A DNA stretch of 64,000 nt, taken from the NCBI RefSeq assembly GCF_947179165.1, contig NC_077243.1, forward strand, positions 48,686,501 to 48,750,500. Reading direction: 5' to 3'. Positions 34,607 through 46,532 of this stretch are shown here, in pieces. The translations under genes and the position numbers were made by a program. Below the pieces are notes generated by a model. It did not search any database, was not told the DNA's origin, and saw only the letters and a list, made by a program, of their open reading frames with translations. The first letter of the stretch is position 1; every line of letters starts with the position of its first letter. The stretch comes from Solanum dulcamara. Its lineage: Eukaryota; Streptophyta; Magnoliopsida; Solanales; Solanaceae.

Positions 34607-37237
34607 TTTCATGACCCGAATATGGGCCATAATGGCGCCTACTATAACTCCTGAATAGGTAAGCCAAACCCAACTAATGCGGAAGTCAAACCTTAATTTA
34701 AATAAATAATCAATAACATAAGCAGGTGGAAGCAAGAAGAATATAAACAAAAGAAATTAGGCAAAGGTATAGAAATGTAAATATGATACAAAATATACAA
34801 AAGGCCTGAAAGTGACCAAAAATGAAGGACTGATTCTAGACCAAAACCCAGACTTGGTGTCACCCATACAAGAGATAATAAATAGATAAGTTGACAATAT
34901 ATACAATGCAGAACTGACTTTCCAAAATAAAAATACAAGTTAGAGCAAAAGAGAGAATTAGTAAGTCTCTGCCGCTAACCACAATGTGGATCTATCACAG
35001 CTATGGATGATCAGGAGTGCGCTAGGGGTGGCTGGAACAGGGAAATGCATTAAAAAGATGCAGAAGTGCAGTATGAGTACCAAAATATGGGGTACTTAGT
35101 AGGCATCATAGACAGATCGATCTCAGAAAGAATAAGTATATAATAATCAACACAATGATACTAATAATAACAAGGAAAAAGCATAAAATCTATGATCTCG
35201 TGGATAGGGGTCCGGGTATATCATACAATAATCAAGTAAATCCAACAAATCATGTAATCACAACAATAATCTCAACTCATAAAATATCAAAAGAAAACCC
35301 AAATATAAACCCATAGATATGGCTCATTATCCTTTAAAAATATCATGATGTGCCCGAAAAAACCCTCAAGCTCATCAATAAAAGTTCCACCCAGAATCAT
35401 ACTTCGAGCTCATCAATATTGAAATAATAACCTAGAATATATATCAACAGGCCGCTCAGAACTCACACCTCGATCTTATCAAATGAAATAAATTATAGCC
35501 TAAAGTCAATAACATAGTCGCCCAAAATTATGCCTCAAGCTCATCAACTATGAAATAGCATACATAAGATATCACCGCATTTCCCTAAATTCCTCATATT
35601 TATTCATTTGCCGAAAGTCTTAATCTCATCATTTATTCTTCCTTTTAAAAAGATTTTTTTAACACCGGCGGGGTAAACATACAAGTAGCATGTCCAAAAT
35701 CATATGTCACTCACCCGAGACTCCAGTATTGGGAAAGCACAGCCTCAGGCCCAACATTTCAATTCATGAGCAAACAAAGCACAATCATAAGCCAAAAATC
35801 ATAACAAGTGACCCACAAAAACCAAACAAGTCAAACAAGCAACATCCTAAGTTCAAATCACCTAGGAGCAAGTTCTTAGGATTCTAAATGATGTAACAAC
35901 TCAAGCTATCACCTAGACTAAGGCTGCAATGGCTAAAACTCACTAGCTACTAATGATGATCATCGACTCCAAAATACTCAATAGGGTACCAACACCTAAA
36001 TCACCAACCAAATCATGCGTTACCACCTAAAATATATCAATTCCAACCAAGCCAAGTTTGACAAAAAGAGGCCATAAGCTACCTCAAGCTGGAACAACTA
36101 ACTTGAGCCTTTCCTTTTCGAGCCGCCTCCAAATGATGACACTCTATCAAATTATCAAATAACTTATCAAAACAAATCCAATGATACCCATATGACTATA
36201 ATTAAAAACAGAACTAAAATTGGGTCAAAATTTGATATTGAAACTCGCACACAAAATAAAAAATCTAATGCTTTCACAAGGTCCCAAATATCTCAAGTAG
36301 CTTTTTCCCCCAAAATAGTCACAGTTCGAGCACTGGAAGAGCTAAAAAAAACCCACCAAGGTATTCCACATAGAACAACAACTACAAAAATTTCAAGGAA
36401 AAAGGGTAATTTACCTCTAAAGAAGCCTTAGCTACTAAATATGAACCCACCAATAGATTACCCTCTAAAATTCACGAAACTTAGCCTTTTGAATCACCCA
36501 AATCCCCCAACTTTAGAGAGAAAATTCGAGTTTGGAATTTAGGGCTCAAATATGAAAAAGAGACCAAAAATAGGCCTCGGATGTCGCTTAAGCGAACCCC
36601 TGACTAGTTGCTTTAGCGATGGGTGGTCTCTTTAGAGACACCCAACCCCAGATGCCTGGTTGCTTTAGTGATACTAGCTTTAGCGAGCAAGAGTCACTTT
36701 AGCGACGGCACCAGATCCCTACTAGTGCAAAATGAGCTTGGCATGCCTAATTCTCCGATAGGGTATTCCAAATTCATTCGAAATTCTATCCGTGCAAAAG
36801 AGATATGCTACCCCACCAAATTTGATGTTTTAGACCTAATTATGCATTCAAAATTCCTATACAAGGTCATTTTACCTAAAAATGGGTACTGTACCCAAGT
36901 GCCATTATCCACAACATGTCTTGGGATTCGGTCGAAAGCTGTGGAAAGCAAACAAACGGTCATTTTAGACCATACTCAACATTTTAGAACTAATTGCGCT
37001 GTCAAAATTTCTATCCGAATGCAATTTCTAAGAATGTTGACCAAAATCAACCATAGGCTAATTCTCACTGTCGAAAGCATCAAATGGCTTCAAACTCATA
37101 TTTATTTCCTCGATACTCATGTCGACTATGCTACTACCCTAATTTGGTCATCCCGGAGTTAATAAATTCATTAGAATTCCGTTCTAAAGTCGTTTAGCAT
37201 AAGTTATGACCAAATCCATCTTTTCAAGTTATAAAGG
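34607..37237 (-). mobile_element. Z-like LTR (about 2.6 kb visible)
   Basis: In plus orientation it begins TTTCATGACCCGAATATGGG, probably a mutated TGTCATGACCC end, inside the family Y integrase. It carries AGTATGAGTACCAAAATATG and the GCGCCTACTATAACTCC end block, U3-like Ser/Thr-type repeats TTGCTTTAGCGAT and CTTTAGCGA at 36595-36710, and blocks shared with 19362-20389. It runs without a visible terminus to 37237, where the next LTR starts, so its 5' part may continue beyond the nest outside the window. ORFs here (such as 36623-37162) show no domain. Confidence 0.6.
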
Positions 37238-39408
37238 TGTCACGACCCAAGCCTAGGGCCTAGACATGACATGGCATATGAAGTACCCGGAGGCACCTCA
37301 CCCAAGCCTCTTAGCGTTTATTAAGTATTTTATCGGTAATGATAAGCAAAAGAAATAATAAATGAGGTGATGGGACTAAGGGACATAACATAAAATAAAG
37401 GTCATTCACAATATTAGATATCATCAACTTGTCTGACAATACCTCTACATCCTTAGACTTGGCGAGTTCTAAGACATGTCCCTAGATCACCCTCAAGATT
37501 TAGTCAAAAGATACTGAAGATAACTTAAACGCATAAACATCTTAATAAGCTAGAAAGAAGAGTTTTGTTCTCGGACCATGGAACTCACCACTAATGGTAG
37601 CCTTCAACGAACAGTCTAGCCAAGGGGAGGAGAGTGTGAGGCAACGCCAGTTCCTACATGGTGAAATCATAGAGGAAAATAATTCATATATATAAACAAT
37701 GTGCATAAGTTAAAGCGTGCATGAGAAACGTCATAATAAAACCTTTAAACCATCAATTTGTGGGAAAGTGACCGCAACCGACATTTAAGACCATGCAAGC
37801 TATTACATGGAATTCAATGACTCCTGCATCGAGACCGGGGAGACTACCTTGCCAGGGTAGTACTCCATCAACGTTAAACATTTTTCAACTTTATCTTTAA
37901 TGGTTAATCATGGATCAACCTGCCTAAAATAGCTGACAAGGGTTCCTATGGTGTCACATAGTTAATAAAACATGAGACTTTACTTAAGAACCCCTTCAAT
38001 CGAGTCACCATATACATGCTACATTCAGTTCTAGGTCAAATTCCACGGAATATGGTTAAACATCATCACAACATAATATATAACTTTGATATAAAAACAA
38101 AAATATCATTTGGTGGAATAGCTCATTAAAATATCTCATTTGATTCAATGCACAAAATGTTCTTTCACATTGAAACTTTAGTTTGGCTAAGAAGCTCTTT
38201 CATCAATCAATCATTTCATAAAGACTCCCTTTACATAAGTATTTACTTCATATCATTCATTTGGAGTAAAAATTCATTTCAACTTTACTTAAATCATGAG
38301 GAAAACTAGGTGGGTTCTCTTCACAAAACCTTTAAATGCATTTTGAAAAATTATTGCATGCATGGGAGTGATGAAATGCATCAATTTAGAATAATCAAAC
38401 AACCCACCATTCATACTTAAAACCTCCTTCAAGCCTTCATGAGGCACATTTTTAAACCATTCAACTCATGCAATTGAGAGTCAAAATACATCAACATAGG
38501 TATATAAACTCCAAATATATCATTTTATATGCATTTAAACTCATTATATAAAGTCCCATAAGAATTCATCATAAGGAAGTTGGAATATCAAATTGGAAAT
38601 TCATTTGGACTCTATGGGTCGAAGGACCATGGATGAAAAGCTCACATACCTTGTAAGAGACAAAACCCTAAAGAAAACTTGAGGAAGAGTTGTGACTTGA
38701 ATGCCTTGAATTGAAAACCGTAGTTTTGCTTTGAGGTTCTTGAAGAGTTTGGGAAGAGCAAATTTGAGAGTCTTCAGTCCTAAGTGTGAAGAATGAGGTC
38801 TTGGAAGGGTTTGTGATCTTTAGATGGAAGAATTTAGTCTCCAAAATACCCCATTTTGAATTAAAACATAGGAAATGTCTAAAATGCCCTTTCAAACAAT
38901 TTGGCTAGAAAGGACTACATGGTCCATGGTGCTCATCACGGTCCGTGGTGGGGTCCCATGATATGGGACTTAGAAAAACTCAAAAAGGGCCTGTAGGAGT
39001 AGTCTTTGAAGTTTTACCACGGGACATCTTCACGGTCTGTGAAGATCACTCTAGGCCGTGAAATGTGGCCATGGTGCAGGTCTGCAAGTGGACCTGTAGA
39101 GTATCCACCACGAGGACTCACCATATTCTGTGGAGATTTCCACGACCCATGGTGGGCGTCCGTGGACCCTTCCTTAAGAAAATTCCTGAGGGTCATAGGG
39201 AAAGGCTCATCACGGAGGGCTTTACAGCCCGTGGTGCTCACCACACTCTATGGTCTTCCATTATGGTTCGTCCTCTATAGACTGAGTCTTTGAATCTCTG
39301 CCACGGTGGCTCACCACGACCTGTGGTCCTTAATTCGGTCTATGATGGCTTTCATGGTCGGCTTGAGGTGCCAACTTCTCTGAAAATTCACATTTTGGGA
39401 GTCTTACA
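37238..39408 (-). mobile_element. 3' LTR of the family Y element that hosts the nest (2171 bp)
   Basis: In plus orientation it starts TGTCACGACCCAAGCC and ends GGGAGTCTTACA. To its right is the purine tract CAACAGAGAGAGAT (minus strand) and a 3' internal end similar to that at 33717. It aligns with the 31455 LTR throughout, including the GGGAAAGTGACCGCAACCGACATTTAAGACCATGCAAGC-type block (start at 37761) and the palindrome cluster at 38920-39370. The left flank AAAGG has no partner inside the window. Confidence 0.85.
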
Positions 39409-39488
39409 ATCTCTCTCTGTTGGGAACCGTCCTCGAATGAGAACTATTGACATAGAAGAGGACATGGCACGAGGACTAGCAACCCAAC
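39409..39488 (-). other. Polypurine tract and 3' internal end of the host family Y element
   Basis: The 80 bases match the sequence at 33717-33800 (CCTCGAA, GGACATGG, CAAGGACTAGC, CCCAAC). The match continues at 62032 after the inserted element E-J is removed, confirming that E-J interrupts this element. Confidence 0.8.
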
Positions 39489-42400
39489 TGTCACAACCCA
39501 ACTATGTAAGCTGTGACTGGGGTCCAACCTGGACCCCCATATACATATTTATCAGTTTTGGTCAAGTCAAACTATAAATAACGTAATACCATGCATCATA
39601 ACCCTATTGTGTGATAACATTTTCATAAACCTGTAGCCTCTTTCATTTGTATCCCATCATAAAAGGGCACGCAAGCCGACAAAGCTGCCATAACATAATA
39701 ACACATATCATATATCATGTAGATCCAGCTGAACCAAACTGACATACACAACCCACATATACATGTCTACAGACCTCTAAAAATATTAATGACAACATAT
39801 GGTAGGACAGGGCCCCCACCGTACTCTTGAGTAAACAAAAGCAGTTATATACATAAGCGGTCTGTATCAAAAACTAGGCTCTGATATAATGAAGCCTCTT
39901 TCAGCTAAGATGAGCGGAACCCTAAGCTGATGGACTTTCAAAACCTATATTTATACCTACGGGCATGAAATGCATCCCCCCATAGAAAGGGGGTCAGTAC
40001 GATATATGTCCTGAGTATGTAAAATATAACATCATACAATGAGAAGCATATCTGAAAAAGATAAGCAGGGGATAAAATATCATATAAGAAACCTCTGTAC
40101 CTATACCCTGTGAATTATAAAAGCATGCATATTCAAATTATAATATATAGCCGGCCCTTTCAGGGACCCGGTGAATCATATCTGTAGGACCATCATAGGG
40201 ACCGACACCATTACCACCTTATCACGTCATATCATTATATATATACATACGTATACGGACCTCTAGTGAGGCACTCAGTGAGTTATTCATGTCACTGCAA
40301 TACCATGTCTTCATATAGCGTACCGGACCCTTTAGTAAGGGACTCGATTGATAATGCAGTAAATTGTGCACGATTACATACCCGGCCCAAGACTTGGTGG
40401 AAGAAGTGTTATAGTATATACAAGTAGAGTAGTGAGTAACTATATGCAATTTAAATCATTATCAGAGACTCGATCGTATAAGAAAATTAAGCTATCATCT
40501 GAGAACCCAAGTAGTAGTGTAGTCCTCTCAAGTTCCCTCTAAATGCCATTAGGGGATATTTCACTTCGAATCTCAGGGACCCTAGACATGTACTAAAGTA
40601 ATGCTAACCGCTTATGGAATCAGAAGCACTTGTTGTCATATAGTCTTTAAGACTAGGAGCTTGTACATTCGTTACTTCCTTAACATATAGAAAGTTCTAG
40701 GAAAGTAATTCTACTACTATAAGAGTTCAACATCCAGAGGTGAATAAGAGACACTTAAGAATGGAATTACCTCAGAGATTGTATTACCTTTTACTTACCT
40801 CTAGACATTCCAAAAGAAGAGAAAGAATAGGCTTTACATACCTCTTACGGGTTACTCATTGTCACGCTCATATCATTGTCCTTTGAACCTATTCAACACG
40901 AAAGCAATACGAATATCAACAACCCTTGACTTTTTAGCATCTCAAGTTGAACCCGAGTATTCATAGAAGTCATTTCCTTGCTCGTCTCCTCGACTAGTTC
41001 CTTAGTTAGTTAAGGAGTTAACAGAAATTGGGAAGCACCTCCCCTATAACATGCTCTATCCGAATTTCCAATTACATCCCTAATCACTACATCCAACCAA
41101 ATACAAACTCCAAATGACTCGCTCAAAATTATGATATCCAAAATAGGGTTTCTAGTCTCTATTTTGCAAAACCTTTAACCATACAAAATAGAGGGTCGTG
41201 TGGCTGAAACTAGAAGCTCACACACCTATTTTAGAATACTTTTTAGCCCTTCAATACACGACCACACCACCTACAGCCACAGTACCCCAAACACAACACC
41301 CTACTCGACTTTAATTTAACTATAGTGACTTCCATTTAGATTATTTCTAACTTCAAGCTTCTTTATGAATTTTTCATATTTCCAGACACATAAAAGACAT
41401 GAAATACACTCCATAATAACACCATAAACTCCAAATTGAGAGGAAAGACCTTACCTTACCCGAAATTGGCCAAAACTCGCCAAAACCCGCCTCAAAAATC
41501 TCTTGATGTGTTGAAACAAAGTAGACTATTTGTGTCACTTCTTCGCTTCCCCAAATAGTAAATTTATGTTATTAACACCCTCAATTCATCATAGGATACC
41601 TTAGATAATTAATTTATGGAGCGAAGCTCAGAGGCTTACCTTGGCAGCCCCTAGGCCGTAGCCCTCCTCTCTTCTTTCTCTCAAGTTTTTCTCCAACTTT
41701 TCCAAGCGTACAGCTGAAGAAATGACTCCTTAGTCATCATAAGATACATATATATATCTCCAAGTGATAGAGGTATACCTCAGATAAATAATTCATGGAG
41801 AAAAATTGGAGACTTACCTCAAATTTTCTTTGGCCGTAGCTCTCCCTTTTGCTCTCTAACTTTCTCTAGTTTTTTTCAAAGCTTTTCCCAAAGTGAAAGA
41901 TGAATAAATGAGGGAATATTAATCTTAATACACATGTATATACCCCTTCCTCAAAAGGTGACACGTGTAATCCCCTAATGGTGACACGTGTCCAACCCCT
42001 ATTGGGCCACGTATCCATACCATGCCTCCTAGGCTGCCATATGGTAGGTGGGGTCCACCCCCCAAGAAGGTAGGTCACCTACTTGACCCCAAGAAGGTGG
42101 GTGACCTGATGCCATGTATCACTTCCTCATGCTTCCCCATGGTGCCTCATCTTGCTGCCACATGTCGTTCTCTCCTCTTCCTCGGGGGTTCTTAATCTCG
42201 TCTTATTTTAAGAACTTATGTACTCCTTGATACGTAAGCTCGACTTGAATTCAAGTAGCTTACTTTATAAGGCTTCCGAGTTGGTAGCTTCAGTAAGTAA
42301 GTCGAGTCCTACGACTCATTACTTGGCCTCCAACTCATTCCGACTTCTCATGATCCTATTTCCAACCTTCCCTACTATGGAGTATCATATTCTTCCTTCC

Positions 42401-42497
42401 TTAGAGTTGTTTGATAGTGTAGTAGATTATCCGGCTCAAATGATAACTTCTAAGAAGCTTAAGAGATATTCCAAGCTCAAGAGTGTGGGGTGTAACA
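39489..42497 (-). mobile_element. LTR E, 3' LTR of element E-J (3009 bp)
   Basis: Plus-orientation ends are TGTCACAACCCAAC and GGGGTGTAACA. It adjoins the tract TCTTTCCCCCTTTTAG (AAGGGGGAAAGA on its own strand), the polypurine tract. The internal layout matches J: GGCCC...GACTCGG array at 40150-40400, TTTACATACCTC region, a duplicated 190-bp block at 41585-41890, G-box near 41960-41990 (GTGACACGTG) and hairpin motifs at 42068-42110. Confidence 0.9.
41585..41890 (-). repeat. Tandem duplication of a leader block in LTR E, shared with LTR J
   Basis: A unit containing AATTAATTTATGGAG, CTTACCT, GGCCGTAGC(C/T)CTCC, TCTCTCAAGTTTTT and CAACTTTTCC occurs twice in succession (about 41610-41710 and 41785-41890). 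LTR J has the same pair at 61130-61230 and 61305-61415; LTR H has a related pair at 52525-52620 and 52715-52805. On the LTR strand each unit ends with a GGTAAG/GGTAAGT-like splice-donor sequence. Confidence 0.65.
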
Positions 42498-44476
42498 TCT
42501 TTCCCCCTTTTAGAACATTCATGCCCGAATGTTAAACAAAAATTCCCTCAAGACATTATACAAATTGTAGGGAGATTCCTTTTTATTGAGATAACACATA
42601 CTTTTATCCAAGTAATTAATATACGAGTTTTAGGAGTTGGGGTTACCTGTAGATATCGAGAATAGGTACGAATACTTGTGTTTCCTGTCCTCTTCAGCTC
42701 TTCTATTTCATGGACATCATTTATGGGAAATACTCTGGGTGGATCACCAGTATATTTGTAAAGCATCTATATCTGACGTACTGGGCGTATAGTTTCGCAA
42801 TCAGGCAATAAGTCTAACTTACAGGCAACTTTGTCCTTCTTACAAGCAACTTGATAAGGTCTAATGTATTTTGGGCTAAGTTTCCTTTTCTTGTCGAATA
42901 TTATTACTCCCTTCCTAGGTGACCCTGTTACGAATACCCAATCATCAATTTGAACTCTGAATGTCGATGTCGATTATCTACATATCATTTCTACCGACTC
43001 TAGGATGCTAGTCATTAGATTGCTCAATCATGTATAGGCCTACTAGCTTAGTCTTTCTAACATCGACCAACCAATAGAGGACTTACACATCCTGCCCTAC
43101 TAATCTTGTATGAGGCCATTGGGATACTGGAGTGGTAGTTATCATTGTAGGCAACATGATAAGTGATAGGTACTCATCCCGGCTACCTTCGAAGTTAAAA
43201 ATACCAACACACGACATATCTTCTAGTATTTAAGTGGTATGCTTAGCCCGTTTGTCAGTTTTGAGGGGAAAATGTGGTACCAATACCCGCCTGTGTTTCT
43301 AATCTTTTCTTGGACTGATCTCCAAATGCTAATTATAATTAAGGTCCCCCTATCTAAGATAATAGCTGTGGGAACCTCATGAAGTCTCACTACCTACTTA
43401 ACCTCTAACGTCGCATAGTTTTAACTGCATAGGTAGTTTTGATTGAAAGCAAATGGGCTTATTCATTACCCTACTCACAATAATCCGTATAGCACCCTAT
43501 TCTCGAGGAGTATAAAATAGGTTTGTAAGTAGATAATTTGGGAATCCTTAACCTCGTATAGTCTTTCTCGACTCCTTTCAAAACTTTAACTGGCACTCTA
43601 TGTTTTGGGTTTTGTTTTTCCAATTTTAGAGTTGTCTACTGAATAATGTTGAAGTCCCCTTATATAATGGATTTCATAGTTGTTCTGTGCTCTTTCTATC
43701 ATTACCTAATCTATTCTGGAGGACTTTGGCATATAAGTCCGTCATCTTTTAGTAACCAGTTAGTTCTGCTCCTCTTGGTTAAATCATTTCACAATTTCCT
43801 TATCCCAGCTTGTAACACTTTAGATACGTTATCTTGTGTCGTCCTTTACCTTTATGAGAATATGAGAAGGTGCTCAACTTAACCTGAGAAATATCTTAGC
43901 ATCGTCTCTCTAGATCTCATGTGTTACCTTGTCGTTTCCTACCTTATCCTACAATCAATGTTGGGGTAGATCTTTGGTCCAACCGTGGCCATATCTTACT
44001 TTGCCCGTAGTACTAATTCCATCTTGATAGTTTGACTTAACCTATCTTCGCATCTCTCGATGGGGTATCCAAAATATCATAATTGCATTGCCATTATTGA
44101 ACACCTATTCAATTTATCCTGTACTGCATTTTCATTATTGAACACCTATTCCTTTTATCCTGTACTTACTGACTTAGCTTGATGCTTATATATACATATC
44201 CGTAGGTTGCACAACCATTCTGATGTAACTTGTAGGAGGTAGACGTAGTCTTTCCATCTTCAGGTTCATTCTACTGTACATATCACACTCACATTGAAAC
44301 TTTCTTGTCCCATCTTGTTATACTTCTTTCTTTTCCCTTATTCCCTCTTTGCACTTTTCATCTCCTACCATAGGAGGTTTTCTATTCCCTTTCCTTGGTT
44401 GTTTATCTATCACAACATTATTTGTAACCAACTCTATAGCCAACATCTTGGCTTTTGACTCAGCATGGTATCGTTA
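42498..44476 (-). pseudogene. Integrase and 3' internal region of element E-J, heavily decayed
   Basis: Minus-strand frames at 43080-43260 read TDKRAKHTT, a stop, ILEDMSCV, FEGSRDEYLSL and RLVGQDV, clearly the end of a Ty3/gypsy integrase core; the catalytic Glu position reads Lys. At 42548-42766 MLYKYTGDPPRVFPINDV is the integrase C-terminal region that precedes the chromodomain-like tail. From 43520 to 44476 I can read no domain with confidence; the sequence is AT-rich with stops in all frames. Right edge cut by element F-I at 44477. Confidence 0.7.
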
Positions 44477-45998
44477 TGTCATGACCCAACCCTGTAGGCC
44501 ACGACTGGGGTCCAACATGGACCCCCGTATACTTAATTATCAGATGTAACAATCAATATAAGAACTATACATAAGAACCCCAATGGGTCATAACATTTTC
44601 ATATGCCTGTAGCCTCTTTTATTTGTATCTTGTCATAAAAGCACGTGCAAGCCGAGAAGGCTGCCATAGTATCTTGATATTTATAATACATCACGTAGAC
44701 ATAACTGAATAGAACTTACACGTATAACCCACACACATGTCTACAGACCTCTAAGAATATTAACAATAACATATGGTAGGACAAGGCCCCCGTCGTACCC
44801 CTGATTAGACAAATATATACATTAGAAGATCAGCACCAAAAGCTAGGCTCCAGAACAGTGGAGCACTTCCGACATAGTTTAGTGGAAATCCTAAGCTGGC
44901 AGATCCCTAAAATGAACATCTGTACCTGTAGGCATGAAACACAGCCCCCCAAGAAAAGGGTGGTCAGTACAATATATGTACTCAGTATATAAAGCATAAA
45001 ACATCATAACTGAGACAACCTTATGAAATTTGGGCAGCACCTCACCTATAGTTCATCATCCTTTTTCAAGCGGATAAAAGCAAAAATTGGTTTTAGAGGC
45101 TAAATAAAAGTTACAGCCCTATGAAATAGATTTCCAAAATATCTTGAATCACTCGAAACGAAGCTTTACACAAAGAGTTATACTAGTATTATTAACAATA
45201 GTCATATTCCAAAAACGAGTTTGTTGATAAAAATGAGAACCTCTTTGAAATCCCAACGATAAATTTTATGTTGTTAAACACCGCTATATCACCGTAGAAT
45301 ACCTTAAATAATTAATTCACGAATTGAAAATGGAGGCCTTACCTTGTTGTGTTGCTGCCGTAGCTCTCTCTCTATTCTCCTAAGTTTCTTCACTTTTCTT
45401 AAGTTAAGAGATGCTGAAAATGAATTCCTTAGTCATCAACTAGGAATATATATACCACTTTTGGAGGTGACACGTGGCATCTCCTAGGGGTGAAACATGG
45501 CAGCCCCCTAGGGCGCCATCTTACACCATGTGACCAATCATATGCTGTCACATGGCAGTATGGGTCAACCCCAAGTAGGTGGGTCACCTACATAGCCCAA
45601 GTAGGTGTGTCACCTACTTGTCACCTATTTGTCACCTGCTTGCTTCATTTTTGTGGATTCATAATCTCGTCTCACTTTAAGAGCCTACGTATTCCTTGCT
45701 ACTTAAGCTCGACGTGTGCTCCAGGAGCTTAATTATGCAAGACGTTCAAATTGGTAGCTTACGCAAGTAGGTCGAGTCCTACGACTCATTACTTAGCTTC
45801 CAAGTCCTTCAAACTTCTTCTAACCCTATTTCCAATCTTCTCTATTATGGAGTATCTCATTGTCCTTTCCATAGGATTATTTGATAGCGTTATATATTAT
45901 CCAACTCACATGATGACTTCTAAAAAAACATAAGAGACTTCCCAGAAACTTAAGAAGCTTAATAAGCGTTCCGAGGTACCAGAGTACGGGGTGTAACA
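44477..45998 (-). mobile_element. LTR F, 3' LTR of element F-I, internally deleted (1522 bp)
   Basis: Ends in plus orientation are TGTCATGACCCAACCC and GGGGTGTAACA. The join after CATAACTGAGACAAC at about 45025 skips to TTTGGGCAGCACCTCACC, so the GGCCC array and splice-donor region are lost. The promoter half (45450-45620) with AAGTAGGTG hairpins remains. It is followed by CCTTTAGAACATTCATCCTCG, the same internal end as beside LTR E. Confidence 0.87.
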
Positions 45999-46192
45999 TC
46001 CTTTAGAACATTCATCCTCGAATGTAAACCAAAACCTTTCTCCGCATCTTATACCGACTATATGGAGAGTTCCCCTATCCCTTTGCCATAACATATACTT
46101 TCATCGAGCAATCAATATCAGAGTTCAAAAGGTTAGGATTACTTGTAGAAGTAGGGAATAGGTACTGATACTTGTGTTTCATTTCCTCTTTT
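45999..46192 (-). pseudogene. 3' internal end of element F-I
   Basis: About 190 bases that align with 42498-42690 beside LTR E (shared TTAGAACATTCAT, GAATAGGTAC, ACTTGTGTTTC). This is the 3' untranslated end and last codons of the gypsy polyprotein. Similarity stops at a 5S rRNA-like segment. Confidence 0.7.
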
Positions 46193-46292
46193 GCTTCCTA
46201 GAGGGTCACCCATCCTAGTACTCTCACCCAAGTATGCTTAAATGCGTAGTTCTGATGGGATTTGGTGCGTTAGTGCTGGTATGCTCGCATCC
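46193..46292 (-). pseudogene. 5S rRNA-derived fragment
   Basis: On the minus strand the segment starts exactly like a plant 5S rRNA (GGATGCGAGCATACCAGCAC, first bases at 46292). It contains CCCATCAGAACT, the internal promoter A-box region as TTTAAGCATACTTGGGTGAG, and an intact C-box TAGGATGGGTGACC. A 3-base gap replaces the usual GTAGTA repeat. It can be followed to about position 100 of the 120-base gene; the last about 20 bases and the terminator are missing. It lies at the break between the 3' end of element F-I and unrelated internal sequence. It is not a functional gene. Confidence 0.88.
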
Positions 46293-46532
46293 ATCCCTTA
46301 TGGGATCTCGTTTGAAGTTTAAGCATTCCTATTTACATATGATAGAGTCAGTTGATTTTCTCTTACGCTTGTACTTCTCTTGTCCACTCCCCTCTTTTAG
46401 GGAGTACCCATGTCATCCTCTTCTTATTTTCAACTATTTATACGCAATTGATTCTATTCCAACATATTTAACATATTGCACTATGTCTACACCATCTGTT
46501 AGATCATCCATACTTTAGGTTGCCCCCATAAG
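46293..46532 (-). other. Internal sequence of element F-I, no domain
   Basis: 240 bases between the 5S-like fragment and solo LTR G. Pyrimidine-rich; no ORF of note. The last five bases ATAAG are the left target duplication of G. Confidence 0.5.

Noticed and set aside
36623..37162. 179-codon plus-strand open frame
   Set aside because: It lies antisense inside the Z-like LTR, has no domain I recognise and spans LTR repeat words (CTTTAGCGA); a chance frame.
46193..46292. 5S rRNA gene or Cassandra TRIM element
   Set aside because: The 3' end and terminator are missing and the A-box region is mutated, so it is not a working gene. I see no Cassandra-type LTR termini or primer site around it.
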